A stretch of 64,000 nucleotides of DNA. Source: Bromus sterilis (lineage: Eukaryota; Streptophyta; Magnoliopsida; Poales; Poaceae). The DNA is taken from assembly GCA_950022295.1 (NCBI GenBank), contig OX465595.1, forward strand, positions 222,979,770-223,043,769. Direction: 5' to 3'. The notes below the pieces were generated by a model. It ran no database searches. It was not told the origin of the DNA and worked only from the letters and a program-made list of their open reading frames with translations. The stretch's first letter is position 1. Each line of letters starts with the position of its first letter. Positions 59,801-62,982 of this stretch are shown one piece after another. A program made the position numbers and the translations under genes.

Positions 59801-62800
59801 CTAGCTATAATTTGTAACCAGGATATTTATATCCTTTCCCTAGCTTTAAGTAGTGTTCTCTGGAATGTTCTAGTTGTGAGTAGAGCTAGATAGTGAGCGC
59901 TCATGCAGCCCATAAATAGAGGCCTAGACCTCTACCTAGGGAACCAGACTATTTATCCGCTACCTACCAATAAAAGGGAACTTTGTGTTCTGCCCTAAAG
60001 ATCTTGGATTAGATCTTGTGTGTTGAGAGTTTGGATTGAGCTCTTGACAGCCCACGCCCCTAGAGCGATATCTAGCACAGCACGTTGAAGTGGTTTCTTC
60101 AACATTTGTGCTGTCCACGTTGTAGCAACACGGTGGAGTTGTTCCTCCACAACATTGTGCTGCTTCAGCTCTTGAGTTTTTGTGACTTTTTAAGTGCGCT
60201 GGGAGTTTGTTAATTGTTCTATTTCATCAAAGTGAAATCTTAGTCAGCTATGCCGAATGCTACTGCATCTGGGTTTAACATGGTATCTTAAAAGAACACT
60301 TTTAACAATTGATCATGGGCATTATATTAATAATTGTAGGCATAAAATTGGATATATTATGCTCTCCTAATACATAGCGATTCGACCTGCAATGATGTAT
60401 GGCACTGAATGTTGGCCAACTGAAAAGCGACATGTCCAACAACTAGGTGTAGCAGAGATGCGCATGTTGAGATGGACATGTGACCACACAAGGAAGGTTC
60501 GGGTACGGAATGATGATATACGTGATAAGAGTAGGGGTGAAACCACTTGAAGAGAAGCTTGTTCAACATCGTCTCAGATGGTTTGGGCATATTCAGCGCA
60601 GGCCTCCGGAAGCGTCAGTGAATAGCGGATGGTTAAGGCTTGCTGATAATGTCAACAGAAGTTTGGGGAGATCAAACTTGACATGGGAGAAGCTCGTGAA
60701 GAGAGATCTGAAGGATTGGGATATCACCAAAGATTTAGCTATGGACAGGGGTGCCTGGAAGTTAGCTATCCACTTGCCAGAACCATGGCTTGCTTTCGAT
60801 ATCTTATGGGTTTCAACTCTAGCCTACCCCAACTTGTTTGGGACAGAAAGGCTTTGTTGTTGTCGTTATGCTCTCCAAATTTACATATCATATTATGACA
60901 CTATTTTATTCGCACCAGAAACTTTGTTCAACCAGGATTTGACATGAAACTTGCCTTTTGCAATCAAGAGAAGCAGAGAAATGAGGTTTGTTTAGACCCC
61001 CCCCCCCCCCCCCCCCCTTATTGATATACGTTCTGAATTAATGATAATACTGAAACCTGTTTAATTTGAGCTTCAACAACTTGTCTTTCCACATGCATCA
61101 TTTAAAGCACTGTTAAGTGTTTTCTATAGATAAATTACAAACTATTAGTTTTGGAATGAACAATACTGCTCATCATGTCTGGTTATTTATGGGATCAGCT
61201 GGTAAGAAAACAGAAATCTGCAAACATAGTCTTGCTCTAAGATCTGTATAATGGTTCTAGATTCCATCACTAGGAACATTAGTAAATTCTGTATTATCCT
61301 AAATTTTCTTCAGGATCCGTTTAACTTCTTGCATGCTATACTATTTTAGTCTCAACTCCCACAAGTCCGCATATGCTGGTAGAAGTGGGCCAACTGTTGG
61401 TCTGGATCAGGGTTACAAGAACTGGTGTCAGATTGAAGTATTTGGTAATCCCTTTAGAGCAATTATAGCGGATGCTGTATAAATCCGTCCCGCAAAATCG
61501 TTTTATGGTTCGCCCTGAACGATTTTGCGGGCAGTTCAGCCCCGGCGCAGAATAGATCTTGTAAATAGAACACTAAATTTTAGAATTTAAACATAGATAG
61601 TTCCCGCTACATAGTTCATTGGCGCGATACACTGGAGTTCATCCACTAAACATAAAACTTAAACTAGAGGGTGGCGGCGAGCTGGTACACCTCCTTCGCC
61701 GCCTCAAGGCGTTCGGTGGCGCTCTCTATACCGGCTGCCACCGCATCCTTCGCGGCGTTGAGCTCGATCTCTGTGTCGTGGAGCTTCTTGGTGGACGGCT
61801 ATAGCTGGTCGAGCTCCAAGAAGCATCTCCACGCGCGGTCGCCGCTGTTGTGGGAGGGGGCGCCGCTTTGGCGCGCCTGCTCACCGCGCCATGACTACGG
61901 AAGGTGGTGGAAGGAAGAGTATTGCGGCGGAGGGGGCGGATATTTTCTGAAACGGGAACCCTAAAATGCCCCCTCCCCCATACATATAGCGGCAGAAGTG
62001 GCGGTTTGCGGGCTGACCGTATATTTTTATACGGGCCGGGGGAATTTTAGCGCGCCTGCTGTTCCGGACCGAAAACTGTAAAATGGCCAGAAATATACCA
62101 CACCTACTAGAGTTGCTCTTATAGACTCCTTAGTGTTAGAAACTCTAGAGATATTTGAAGGCATTTAGAGAAAATGTAGAGGCTGCTTGATCTTAGATCT
62201 GGTTGGCAACGAGGCAGTTACATGGTTTACTTTCAGTGAGTTTTATGCTTTAGCTGACTCCTATCTGAATTTCTGTCCTCTCTGTTTCTGTTCCGTTAGT
62301 TATCCCTTTTTTGCATGATGAAATTATAAGCATCAATGTCACAATTCATGAGTAAACCAAAAATGAATATATTTTGTGTTAACCTGATGTAGAGCAGGCA
62401 CTACATGTACTGATACTGTATTATTTTTGGCAGGAGAGCTCTGTGGATGCATCTCAATGGAGGAACATCAAGCAGCATGTGCTACCTTATGGTTCTTCAA
62501 GGCCACTAACCCGTGAGCTTTCCTTAGACGCATCTTCAAGTGATTCAAAAGGCATAGAGGCATCAACAAGCATGTCATCAGAGAGCACTTCTGTGGTAAT
62601 CAATATTCCCAAGTTCGCCGAGGTTAGCGAAATCACAACAATTTATTATTGTTAAATATACTACTCCCTCCGGCAGGAATTACATGTCGCTTAAATGGAT
62701 GTATCTAGTGCTCGATACATCCATTTGAGCGACAAGTAATTCCGACCGGAGGGAGTATTAAAAGTAAGATGATTCATATCTGCTGTATGACAGGGTGTTG

Positions 62801-62982
62801 AATATGGGAGGCAGCCAATGGTGGCATCCTCCACTTTGGTAGAACTAACAACTAGGCTAGATTTCTTCAAAGAACGGAGGTCGCAACTGATGGAACAACT
62901 CCATAGTCTTGATTTAGGGCATGGATCTGATTCTCAGGGTTTTCCATACAGGCCGCCTTATCCTTGGAACAGTCCGAGGTAG
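15572..62982 (+). CDS. REN1: REN1-like ROP GTPase-activating protein (PH-RhoGAP), 22 coding exons
   Basis: The protein stimulates GTP hydrolysis by plant ROP (Rho-type) GTPases and switches them off at the plasma membrane. Arabidopsis REN1 does this at the pollen tube tip; its relatives REN2/REN3 (PHGAP1/2) act in other polarised cells. Exons: 15572-15661, 16964-17000, 17732-17808, 18599-18669, 18750-18828, 19734-19878, 19964-20083, 20206-20283, 20427-20482, 20590-20659, 23308-23395, 35487-35730, 47289-47516, 47640-47960, 48110-48159, 49780-49840, 49919-50002, 54362-54475, 54547-54716, 60919-60985, 62434-62622, 62794-62982. They sum to 2628 nt, 875 residues plus TAG, without any frame error. 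Rough domains: PH 31-135, RhoGAP 170-380 with arginine finger R215 in EGILRQA, acidic/serine linker 386-580, coiled coil 586-705, conserved C-terminal segment around LTTRLDFFKERRSQLMEQL at about 824-842. The size fits the family. Orthology to REN1 rather than REN2/REN3 is not settled. Start chosen at the first in-frame ATG after the uORF. Confidence 0.93.
16805..16924. repeat. 60-bp tandem duplication in intron 1
   Basis: A block containing GCTTGACTGAAAACTCC at about 16809 recurs exactly 60 bp later as GCTTGATTGAAAACTCC. The copies differ at roughly ten positions. Confidence 0.7.
16964..17808 (+). CDS. REN1: REN1-like exons 2-3: first half of the PH domain
   Basis: Exon 2 (16964-17000) encodes VFKSGHLFISSK, the first PH strand. 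Exon 3 (17732-17808) encodes a WKSWKKRWFILTRTSLVFFK stretch, the basic second and third strands that usually contact phosphoinositides. The split glycine codon joins exactly. Intron 2 (731 bp) carries a 60-bp duplication and otherwise nothing recognisable. Confidence 0.92.
17131..17250. repeat. 60-bp tandem duplication in intron 2
   Basis: Two adjacent copies start CATGTATACT at 17131 and 17191, each ending in CATTTACT then TGCAAAGATG or ATGCAGAGATA. The period is exactly 60 bp. Confidence 0.8.
18429..18543. mobile_element. Stowaway-type MITE, right end degraded (intron 3)
   Basis: It starts CTCCCTCTGTCCCAAAACAC after a TA dinucleotide, as Stowaway elements do. The centre is a hairpin: AGATATGGATGTATCTAGAC pairs with its reverse complement TCTAGATACATCCATATTT. 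The right terminal repeat is no longer recognisable. Confidence 0.75.
18599..18828 (+). CDS. REN1: REN1-like exons 4-5: PH domain middle
   Basis: Exon 4 (18599-18669) encodes NTLPQRSGEVNATLGGIDLN, and exon 5 (18750-18828) a REDKKLLTVLFPDG segment ending FTLK. An 80-bp intron separates them; the serine codon AG|T spans it. Intron 3 upstream holds a Stowaway MITE. Confidence 0.93.
18855..19631. mobile_element. Non-autonomous DNA element with inverted ends (intron 5)
   Basis: The ends share an imperfect inverted repeat of about 45 bp that includes GCCCACCGGTGC on the left and GCACCGGTGGGC on the right, both bounded by TTAGGG/CCCTAA. Inside, a 23-bp block (ATCTAGATGTATTTTAGTGC) occurs at 19057 and again at 19155. 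There is no coding capacity and no clear target duplication. Superfamily undetermined. Confidence 0.5.
19734..20659 (+). CDS. REN1: REN1-like exons 6-10: end of PH domain and catalytic part of RhoGAP
   Basis: Exon 6 (19734-19878) ends the PH domain with the C-terminal helix around DLFEWKTALEEAL. Exon 7 (19964-20083) starts RhoGAP with SLVVGRPILLALEDIDGSPS. Exon 8 (20206-20283) has the arginine finger in KVEGILRQAADVEEV. Exons 9 (20427-20482) and 10 (20590-20659) carry GEDAHIVGDCVK and HVLRELPSSPVP, a well conserved GAP helix. The tryptophan codon T|GG spans intron 6, which removes an otherwise in-frame TGT reading. Introns 6-9 are 85-143 bp and free of insertions. Confidence 0.95.
21300..22872 (-). 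mobile_element. LTR fragments in intron 10, minus orientation
   Basis: The right end (22872), read in reverse, starts TGAAAGTACATCTGG, and a segment near 21600-21800 has a repeated CACAAAGG and CCACG arrangement typical of Maximus/Barbara-type LTRs as I remember them. From about 21300 to 21590 a second LTR-like piece shows a reversed TATA box (CTTATATAGAGCC) and an AATAAA-like string in reverse. Borders and target duplications were not resolved. 20660-21300 shows nothing recognisable. Confidence 0.5.
22200..22222. repeat. (TA)n microsatellite
   Basis: About ten TA units inside the intron 10 LTR fragment. Confidence 0.9.
23025..23168. mobile_element. Diverged Stowaway-type MITE before exon 11
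   Basis: The right end reads GGGAACAAAGGGAGTA, the usual Stowaway terminus, and CATCTTATATTTG mirrors a left-hand AATTATAAGATG. The left terminus is decayed. It ends about 140 bp before exon 11. Confidence 0.55.
23308..23395 (+). CDS. REN1: REN1-like exon 11: RhoGAP segment isolated between transposon-filled introns
   Basis: It encodes ETKEARINAMRSAISETFPE followed by PNRRLLQR, with an 88-nt length that keeps phase (C|GC in, AG|A out). Intron 10 is 2.6 kb and intron 11 is 12.1 kb, so this exon is a small island. Confidence 0.93.
23778..26919 (-). mobile_element. RTE-type LINE, near full length, with 21-bp target-site duplication
   Basis: The element lies between two copies of a 21-bp target sequence (23757-23777 and 26920-26940) that differ at one base. 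Its 3' end, on the left, is a simple (GTT)n tail, seen as (AAC)n from 23778 on the + strand. A trinucleotide tail, an apurinic-type endonuclease and a reverse transcriptase without gag fit the plant RTE clade. Confidence 0.88.
23878..26934 (-). pseudogene. LINE endonuclease-reverse transcriptase polyprotein, broken
   Basis: The N-terminal part (26934-26062) is an AP-type endonuclease with RIGSWNVGSLTGK, CIQETKWKG, FIGGDLNGHVG and a final SQIDFILSRR motif. It would nick target DNA. It stops at a TAA after ILSRR. The next part (25997-24855) leads into the reverse transcriptase: MGPDCIPIEVW, NYRGIKLMSHTMK, FIDLEKAYDK. The following part (24800-24219) has GLHQGSALSPYLF and the catalytic FADD. The C-terminal part (24240-23878) includes RWFGHIQRRP. 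A frameshift near 26010, a nonsense codon near 26060, stops near 24840 and another frame change near 24230 mean this copy is dead. Predicted proteins of this type are often misnamed craniofacial development protein 2-like. Confidence 0.88.
26987..27308 (-). repeat. 3' LTR of the complete Copia
   Basis: It runs TGTTAGACTAGG to ATTACTCTCACA on the + strand. A TATATATA box in reverse is at about 27060. The short sequence CTACTAGTACATTCTA occurs twice inside. Confidence 0.95.
27318..31748 (-). CDS. Copia gag-pol polyprotein, uninterrupted 1476 codons
   Basis: The ATG is at 31746-31748, about 50 bp inside the 5' LTR. Order of domains, residues approximate: gag 50-250 with MLTRTNYTEWSLLMK; CCHC zinc knuckle CRNCGRRGHWAKDC near 300; aspartic protease WYLDTGATNHMTG near 420; integrase zinc finger with HERFGHLNFDAL and CDTCVITKHRR near 555-600; integrase core with HGDLCGPI, RTDNGGEF and APYAPQQNGVVERRN; reverse transcriptase from WQAAMREEIEAVERN with HMDVKSAFLNG and catalytic YVDDLIITG; RNase H with YSDSDLAGD, SSCEAEYVA and VDSKSAIALAKNP, then HERSKHIDLRYHFIR. 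Integrase precedes reverse transcriptase, which defines Copia. All key residues are present and no stop or frameshift interrupts it, so the protein could be functional. The clade (Ale, Ivana or similar) is not decided. Confidence 0.95.
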   Translation of the reverse strand: MSAPLEQGVAGSVSVQSRRHSPSPPPRRPRHRDAGRREVVVERVVKEVGGGNYPMLTRTNYTEWSLLMKVKLQARGIWDAIELGADDFHEDRMALEAILQAVPPEMIAGLAVKRTAKEAWEAIRAMRIGSDRVRKGKVQQLKKEFEMISFRDGESVDDFALRLTNLVTSLATLGAPIDETQVVEKFLRVVPPRLSQIALAIETLLDTTDMSLEEVTGRLKAAEDRLESPEPLREQGKLLLTEEQWQQKMKERQGGSSSRPARGKAQQRRRPPRKKSGEGGNDRAAARDCQRDDRCRNCGRRGHWAKDCWKPKRNGNRAYLAQAEEDDEEPALLMAQVSETTPALALTVQQSEAPGHVMKVQQSDAPAAAMVVQQSVAPAPAIVLKDMSTPPEQAPLHIDEPKAKAYLGTSSDDERLEGWYLDTGATNHMTGRGDAFAEIDRTVTGTVRFGDGSVVEIKGVGTIIFAGRNGEHKALSGVYYIPRLKNSIISIGQLDESDASVLIRRGVLRIWDQQGQLLVRVRRGRNRLYVIYLEVARPICLSAHRDDVAWRWHERFGHLNFDALEKMGRLGMARGLPRLEHVEQFCDTCVITKHRRSAFPRQARYRALELLELVHGDLCGPISLATPGGRRYFLLLVDDATRYMWVMLLAAKNNAPEAIKRVQAAAEAQSGRKLRVFRTDNGGEFTSTEFAAYCADEGIQRHFSAPYAPQQNGVVERRNQTVVAMARALLKQRSMPAEFWGEAVSTAVFLLNRAPTKSLTGKTPYEAWHGRKPAVHYLRTFGCLAYVKEQGNLRKLDDRSSPAVFIGYEEGVKAYRLLDPTTRRVRIARDVIFDEEHGWDWAAEGSKYSGSHFDIEYIIRKPSQVPSSGEDEPASSRHADQGTSTSAPPSPPFAPVSAAAPATPEFVTPPEDDDDRLDAAHGDTPVRYRMVENLIGGEEPVPGLAPRNLDSELHLTSTGEPCSFEEAERDKAWQAAMREEIEAVERNRTWELVDLPHGHRPIGLKWVYKLKRNEVGKVIKHKARLVARGFVQQAGIDFDEVFAPVARMDSIRLLLALAAQEGWPVHHMDVKSAFLNGELKEEVYVKQPPGFVVQGEEGKVLRLRKALYGLRQAPRAWNAKLDCTLKEMGFKQSEHEHAFYRRTNGDTTLLVGVYVDDLIITGSSKGAIESFKDEMKTKFQMSDLGLLSFYLGIEVQQHGDGISLCQAHYASRILQLGGMEGCNSAHTPMEERLKLSRESTEEKVDPTEYRRIVGSLRYLVHTRPDLAFAVGFVSRFMERPTKEHMMAVKRILRYVAGTTHYGLHYRRKTKEAGLIGYSDSDLAGDIDTRKSTSGSLFFLGNCLVSWQSLKQRVVAMSSCEAEYVAATTAATQGIWLARLLGELQGRKAETVELKVDSKSAIALAKNPVFHERSKHIDLRYHFIRGCVEDGSISINFIQTLDQLADILTKSLGRVKFQDLRSRIGMVQIKPSLKSKD
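31796..32117 (-). repeat. 5' LTR of the complete Copia
   Basis: It equals the copy at 26987-27308 over all 322 bases by direct reading. In this orientation it holds the promoter that would drive the element's transcript leftwards, antisense to REN1. Confidence 0.95.
32123..32538 (+). mobile_element. Helitron-like 3' terminus
   Basis: An AT-rich stretch ends with a short hairpin CCCGCAGCAACGCGCGG followed by a few bases and CTAGT at 32534-32538, with T next. Helitrons end in a hairpin plus CTRR (often CTAGT) and insert between A and T. No matching 5' TC terminus was identified, so the left border is only the end of the Copia duplication. Confidence 0.5.
32539..33400. other. Intron 11 sequence of unknown origin
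   Basis: No gene is seen. TTGCCAT and GTTGCCAA words resemble MITE debris around 32670-32760. A snRNA-type promoter match lies at 33165-33208 and is listed separately. Confidence 0.4.
33165..33208 (+). promoter_or_regulatory. Match to a plant snRNA promoter: USE plus TATA at Pol III spacing
   Basis: AGTCCCACATCG at 33165-33176 matches the upstream sequence element RTCCCACATCG of plant snRNA genes. TTTATATA follows at 33201-33208, 24 bp after it, which is the spacing of Pol III-type (U6, U3) rather than Pol II-type genes. A transcript would start near 33230, and the first TTTT is at 33416-33419. The sequence in between does not look like U1-U6, U3, 7SL or U12 RNA. It may be a chance match, a relic in a transposon, or an unknown RNA. 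Confidence 0.3.
33405..34400. repeat. Diverged tandem repeats with a recent 137-bp duplication
   Basis: Blocks near 33405, 33700 and 34030 share GCCGAGTCACCGA-like starts, GTTTTGCTGGAAAT and AGAAAGACACG, at about 280-330 bp spacing. The last block is duplicated: 34127-34263 and 34264-34400 are nearly identical, period 137 bp, both starting GCTGGAAATAAAAAAGTG. Confidence 0.75.
34747..34776 (+). mobile_element. Second Helitron-like 3' end
   Basis: CCCGTTGCAACGCACGTG followed by TTAGT at 34772-34776 resembles a Helitron terminus in which CTAGT became TTAGT. The repeats to the left could be its body. The 5' end was not found. From 34777 to 35486 I see no recognisable element. Confidence 0.4.
35487..35730 (+). 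CDS. REN1: REN1-like exon 12: end of the RhoGAP domain
   Basis: The longest GAP exon. It encodes ILKMMYIVASHTTENRM, then SAVAACMAPLLLRPLLAG, an acidic DEVFDMDGDD loop and a final helix ending LLEEYESIFG. The asparagine-containing AVAACMAPLL block is the conserved region that contacts the GTPase switch regions. The donor GTAAGA at 35731 starts an 11.6 kb intron. Confidence 0.95.
37419..42938 (-). mobile_element. Copia element nested in the old Copia
   Basis: LTRs are 37419-37867 (449 bp) and 42504-42938 (435 bp). They begin TGTTAGCCTGAAC and end AAGACCACA. I count roughly 20-25 substitutions plus a small insertion, near 95 percent identity. Flanks TGCTT and GGCTT agree at 4 of 5 bases. Beside the right LTR, in element orientation, is a primer-binding site GGCACCAGAGCC; beside the left one a purine tract GAGAGGGAGAT. 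The interrupted host sequence on both sides is the older + strand Copia. Confidence 0.9.
37960..42467 (-). pseudogene. Gag-pol of the nested Copia, with stops and frameshifts
   Basis: Gag starts near 42467 and has MLTRSNYSEWALIMECKLQA, related to the complete Copia in intron 11. A CCHC-like knuckle region follows near 41590 (CRYYGIKGYWARDC; second and fourth positions changed). Protease is near 41050 (WFLHTGATNHMTG, so the catalytic D is H here). From 41001 to 37960 one frame holds integrase (RTDRGGEF, QQNGVVERRN), reverse transcriptase (YVDDLVIIG) and RNase H, broken by stop codons near 40072, 39107 and 38719. Frameshifts lie near 40880, at a run of C and G, and near 41850. It cannot make a polyprotein. 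Confidence 0.85.
43826..46422 (+). mobile_element. Internally deleted Gypsy element nested in the old Copia
   Basis: LTRs are 43826-44373 (548 bp) and 45921-46422 (502 bp). The left one has a tandem duplication of about 48 bp; otherwise I see only about four substitutions. The duplication CTAGC flanks both sides exactly. A primer-binding site TGGTATCAGAGCC is at 44377 and a purine tract CAGGGGAGAA at 45911-45920. The internal part is only 1.5 kb. It is closely related to the Gypsy element in intron 19. Confidence 0.93.
44374..45920 (+). pseudogene. Reverse transcriptase-RNase H remnant of the deleted Gypsy
   Basis: After a few gag codons (MEQLEKRM) the sequence jumps to reverse transcriptase: TPKKDGSWQMCTDSRAINKI, RFPIPRLDDMLDQ, catalytic YFDDILIYS, and later APITECLKKGKFQW and ELECDASG. 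Several stop codons and a frame change follow. Gag, protease and integrase are missing except for the last part near 45600-45890. This shows a multi-step deletion before or after insertion. Confidence 0.85.
47104..47133. repeat. TG repeat joined to a G-rich tract
   Basis: A short (GT)n run leads into GGGTGGGGGAGGGGGGGC just before the right LTR of the old Copia, where the polypurine tract belongs. It is a possible quadruplex-forming sequence in the sense strand. Confidence 0.7.
47289..48159 (+). CDS. REN1: REN1-like exons 13-15: acidic, serine-rich linker
   Basis: Exon 13 (47289-47516, 76 codons) is rich in D, E and S and includes SGYAWSDLYDYK. Exon 14 (47640-47960, 107 codons) is low complexity and ends with KRSNFWGRNN. 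Exon 15 (48110-48159) encodes ARKSQHTESVDSSGEE. The linker probably is disordered and a site of phosphorylation; the last is inference. Introns 13 and 14 are 123 and 149 bp. Confidence 0.92.
48415..49444 (-). mobile_element. Solo LTR of 1030 bp in intron 15
   Basis: The ends are TGTTGACAC and GTGTCAACA, a perfect 9-bp inverted pair. The duplication CATGT flanks both sides (48410-48414 and 49445-49449). On the minus strand a TATA-like CATATATAGATGAGG is followed by a leader-like stretch that includes AAACCCTAA, so I orient it to the minus strand. No internal region is left, so it arose by LTR-LTR recombination. Family unknown to me. 48160-48409 is pyrimidine rich and otherwise plain intron. 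Confidence 0.9.
49780..50002 (+). CDS. REN1: REN1-like exons 16-17: start of the coiled coil
   Basis: Exon 16 (49780-49840) encodes LAIQRLEIAKNDLQNRIAKE and exon 17 (49919-50002) ARGNAVLQASLERRKQALHE plus RRLALEQD. Heptad-like spacing of L, I and A is clear. In Arabidopsis REN1 the C-terminal coiled-coil region is needed for targeting. Confidence 0.95.
50704..54338 (-). mobile_element. Solo LTR of 3635 bp in intron 17, inverted relative to the upstream copy
   Basis: On the + strand it runs TGTAAGGCCCGATATGCGG to GGGTTGTTACA. The exact duplication TTTTC flanks it (50699-50703 and 54339-54343). No long ORF is present. It is homologous to the reverse complement of about 9000-12814. The GC-rich end lies at 53450-53830. 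Gene-less LTRs of this size are typical of Triticeae large retrotransposon derivatives. Because it is a complete single LTR with a duplication, it is a solo LTR. Confidence 0.92.
54362..54716 (+). CDS. REN1: REN1-like exons 18-19: main coiled coil
   Basis: Exon 18 (54362-54475) encodes VSRLQEQLQAERDLRSALEV and GLSMSSGQFSSPRAMDSK. Exon 19 (54547-54716) encodes TRAELEDIALAEADVARLKQ, then KVAELHLQLNQQRQQQYG. The donor is GTAAGC at 54717, leaving CA of a glutamine codon; reading on gives an immediate TAA. The two exons are 71 bp apart and sit between a solo LTR and a Gypsy element. Confidence 0.94.
54807..60167 (+). mobile_element. Full-length but decayed Gypsy element in intron 19
   Basis: Two LTRs of 501 bp (54807-55307 and 59667-60167) start TGACGAGGG or TGATGAGGG and end TGCTTCA. 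I count about 13 substitutions, near 97 percent identity. Flanking bases are CCTCT and GCTCT, 4 of 5 equal. The primer-binding site TGGTATCAGAGCC (55311) and purine tract CAGGGGAGGA (59657-59666) are in place. Each LTR has a TATAAATA box and an AATAAAA signal. It is in the sense direction of the host gene. Confidence 0.93.
55378..59682 (+). pseudogene. Gypsy gag-pol in one continuous frame broken by nonsense codons
   Basis: Gag starts MEQLEKRMDAAEQQIKE at 55378 and meets TAG near 55459. It resumes to 56595, with a CCHC knuckle CYKCGEEGHISGGC. Protease follows, but its active site reads VIDSCSCENLIS where family members have D-S/T-G. Reverse transcriptase (56900-57819) has catalytic YFDDILIYS. 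RNase H follows with TFELECDASGVGIGAVLS. Integrase (58400-59300) has a zinc finger with CPVCQTCK and catalytic-core motifs (SMDFVLGLP, SDRDSKFL). The C-terminal part ends near 59682. Stops lie near 55461, 56595, 57819, 58311, 58332 and 59325, all without loss of frame. Compared with the intron 12 Gypsy, about 32 codons between reverse transcriptase and RNase H are missing. No chromodomain is seen. Confidence 0.88.
60361..60870 (+). mobile_element. 3' fragment of an RTE-type LINE (intron 19)
   Basis: The start reads AIRPAMMYGTECW in protein, then VQQLGVAEMRMLRWT and later EKLVQHRLRWFGHIQRRP in other frames. This is the same C-terminal part as in the LINE of intron 11, here on the + strand. Frame changes and stops abound. 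It ends near GCTTTGTTGTTGTCG, a short relic of the (TTG)n tail. The 5' end is truncated, which is usual for LINEs. Confidence 0.85.
60919..60985 (+). CDS. REN1: REN1-like exon 20
   Basis: It encodes NFVQPGFDMKLAFCNQEKQR and then NE. Only this frame is open through the 67 nt, and it joins exon 19 (CA|A) and exon 21 in phase. The segment matches the place of the FLQQDF-like block in Arabidopsis REN1. A run of 21 C starts 11 bp after the donor GTTTGT. Confidence 0.88.
60997..61017. repeat. Run of 21 C in intron 20
   Basis: An uninterrupted C tract lies 11 bp after the end of exon 20. On the other strand it is G21. The length may vary between individuals or sequencing reads. Confidence 0.95.
61456..62120. 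mobile_element. DNA transposon of about 0.66 kb with a coding-like relic (intron 20)
   Basis: The left end AGAGCAATTATAGCGG and the right end CTAGAGTTGCTCT are inverted versions of the same terminal repeat. On the minus strand 61920-61664 there is a coding-like stretch with one internal stop; it has a helical, A/E-rich end (ESATERLEAAKEVYQLAATL) and a stop. Similar short ORFs occur in other grass elements as far as I recall. Superfamily undetermined. The remaining 61018-61455 and 62121-62433 parts show nothing recognisable. Confidence 0.5.
62434..62982 (+). CDS. REN1: REN1-like exons 21-22: C-terminal part and stop
   Basis: Exon 21 (62434-62622) is serine rich and starts ESSVDASQWRNIKQ. Exon 22 (62794-62982) contains LVELTTRLDFFKERRSQLME, conserved in the family, and ends PYPWNSPR with TAG at 62980-62982. 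Intron 21 is only 171 bp, of which 92 bp is a Stowaway MITE. Confidence 0.95.
62664..62755. mobile_element. Complete Stowaway MITE in intron 21
   Basis: It is 92 bp, starts CTCCCTCCGGCAGGAATTAC and ends with the inverted sequence ...CCGGAGGGAG, flanked by TA on both sides. The arms pair almost along the full length, so the transcript forms one long hairpin. It fills more than half of the 171-bp intron. Confidence 0.93.

Noticed and set aside
61340..61450. Possible additional exon between exons 20 and 21
   Set aside because: The candidate reading meets a stop quickly and exon 20 joins exon 21 in phase without it.
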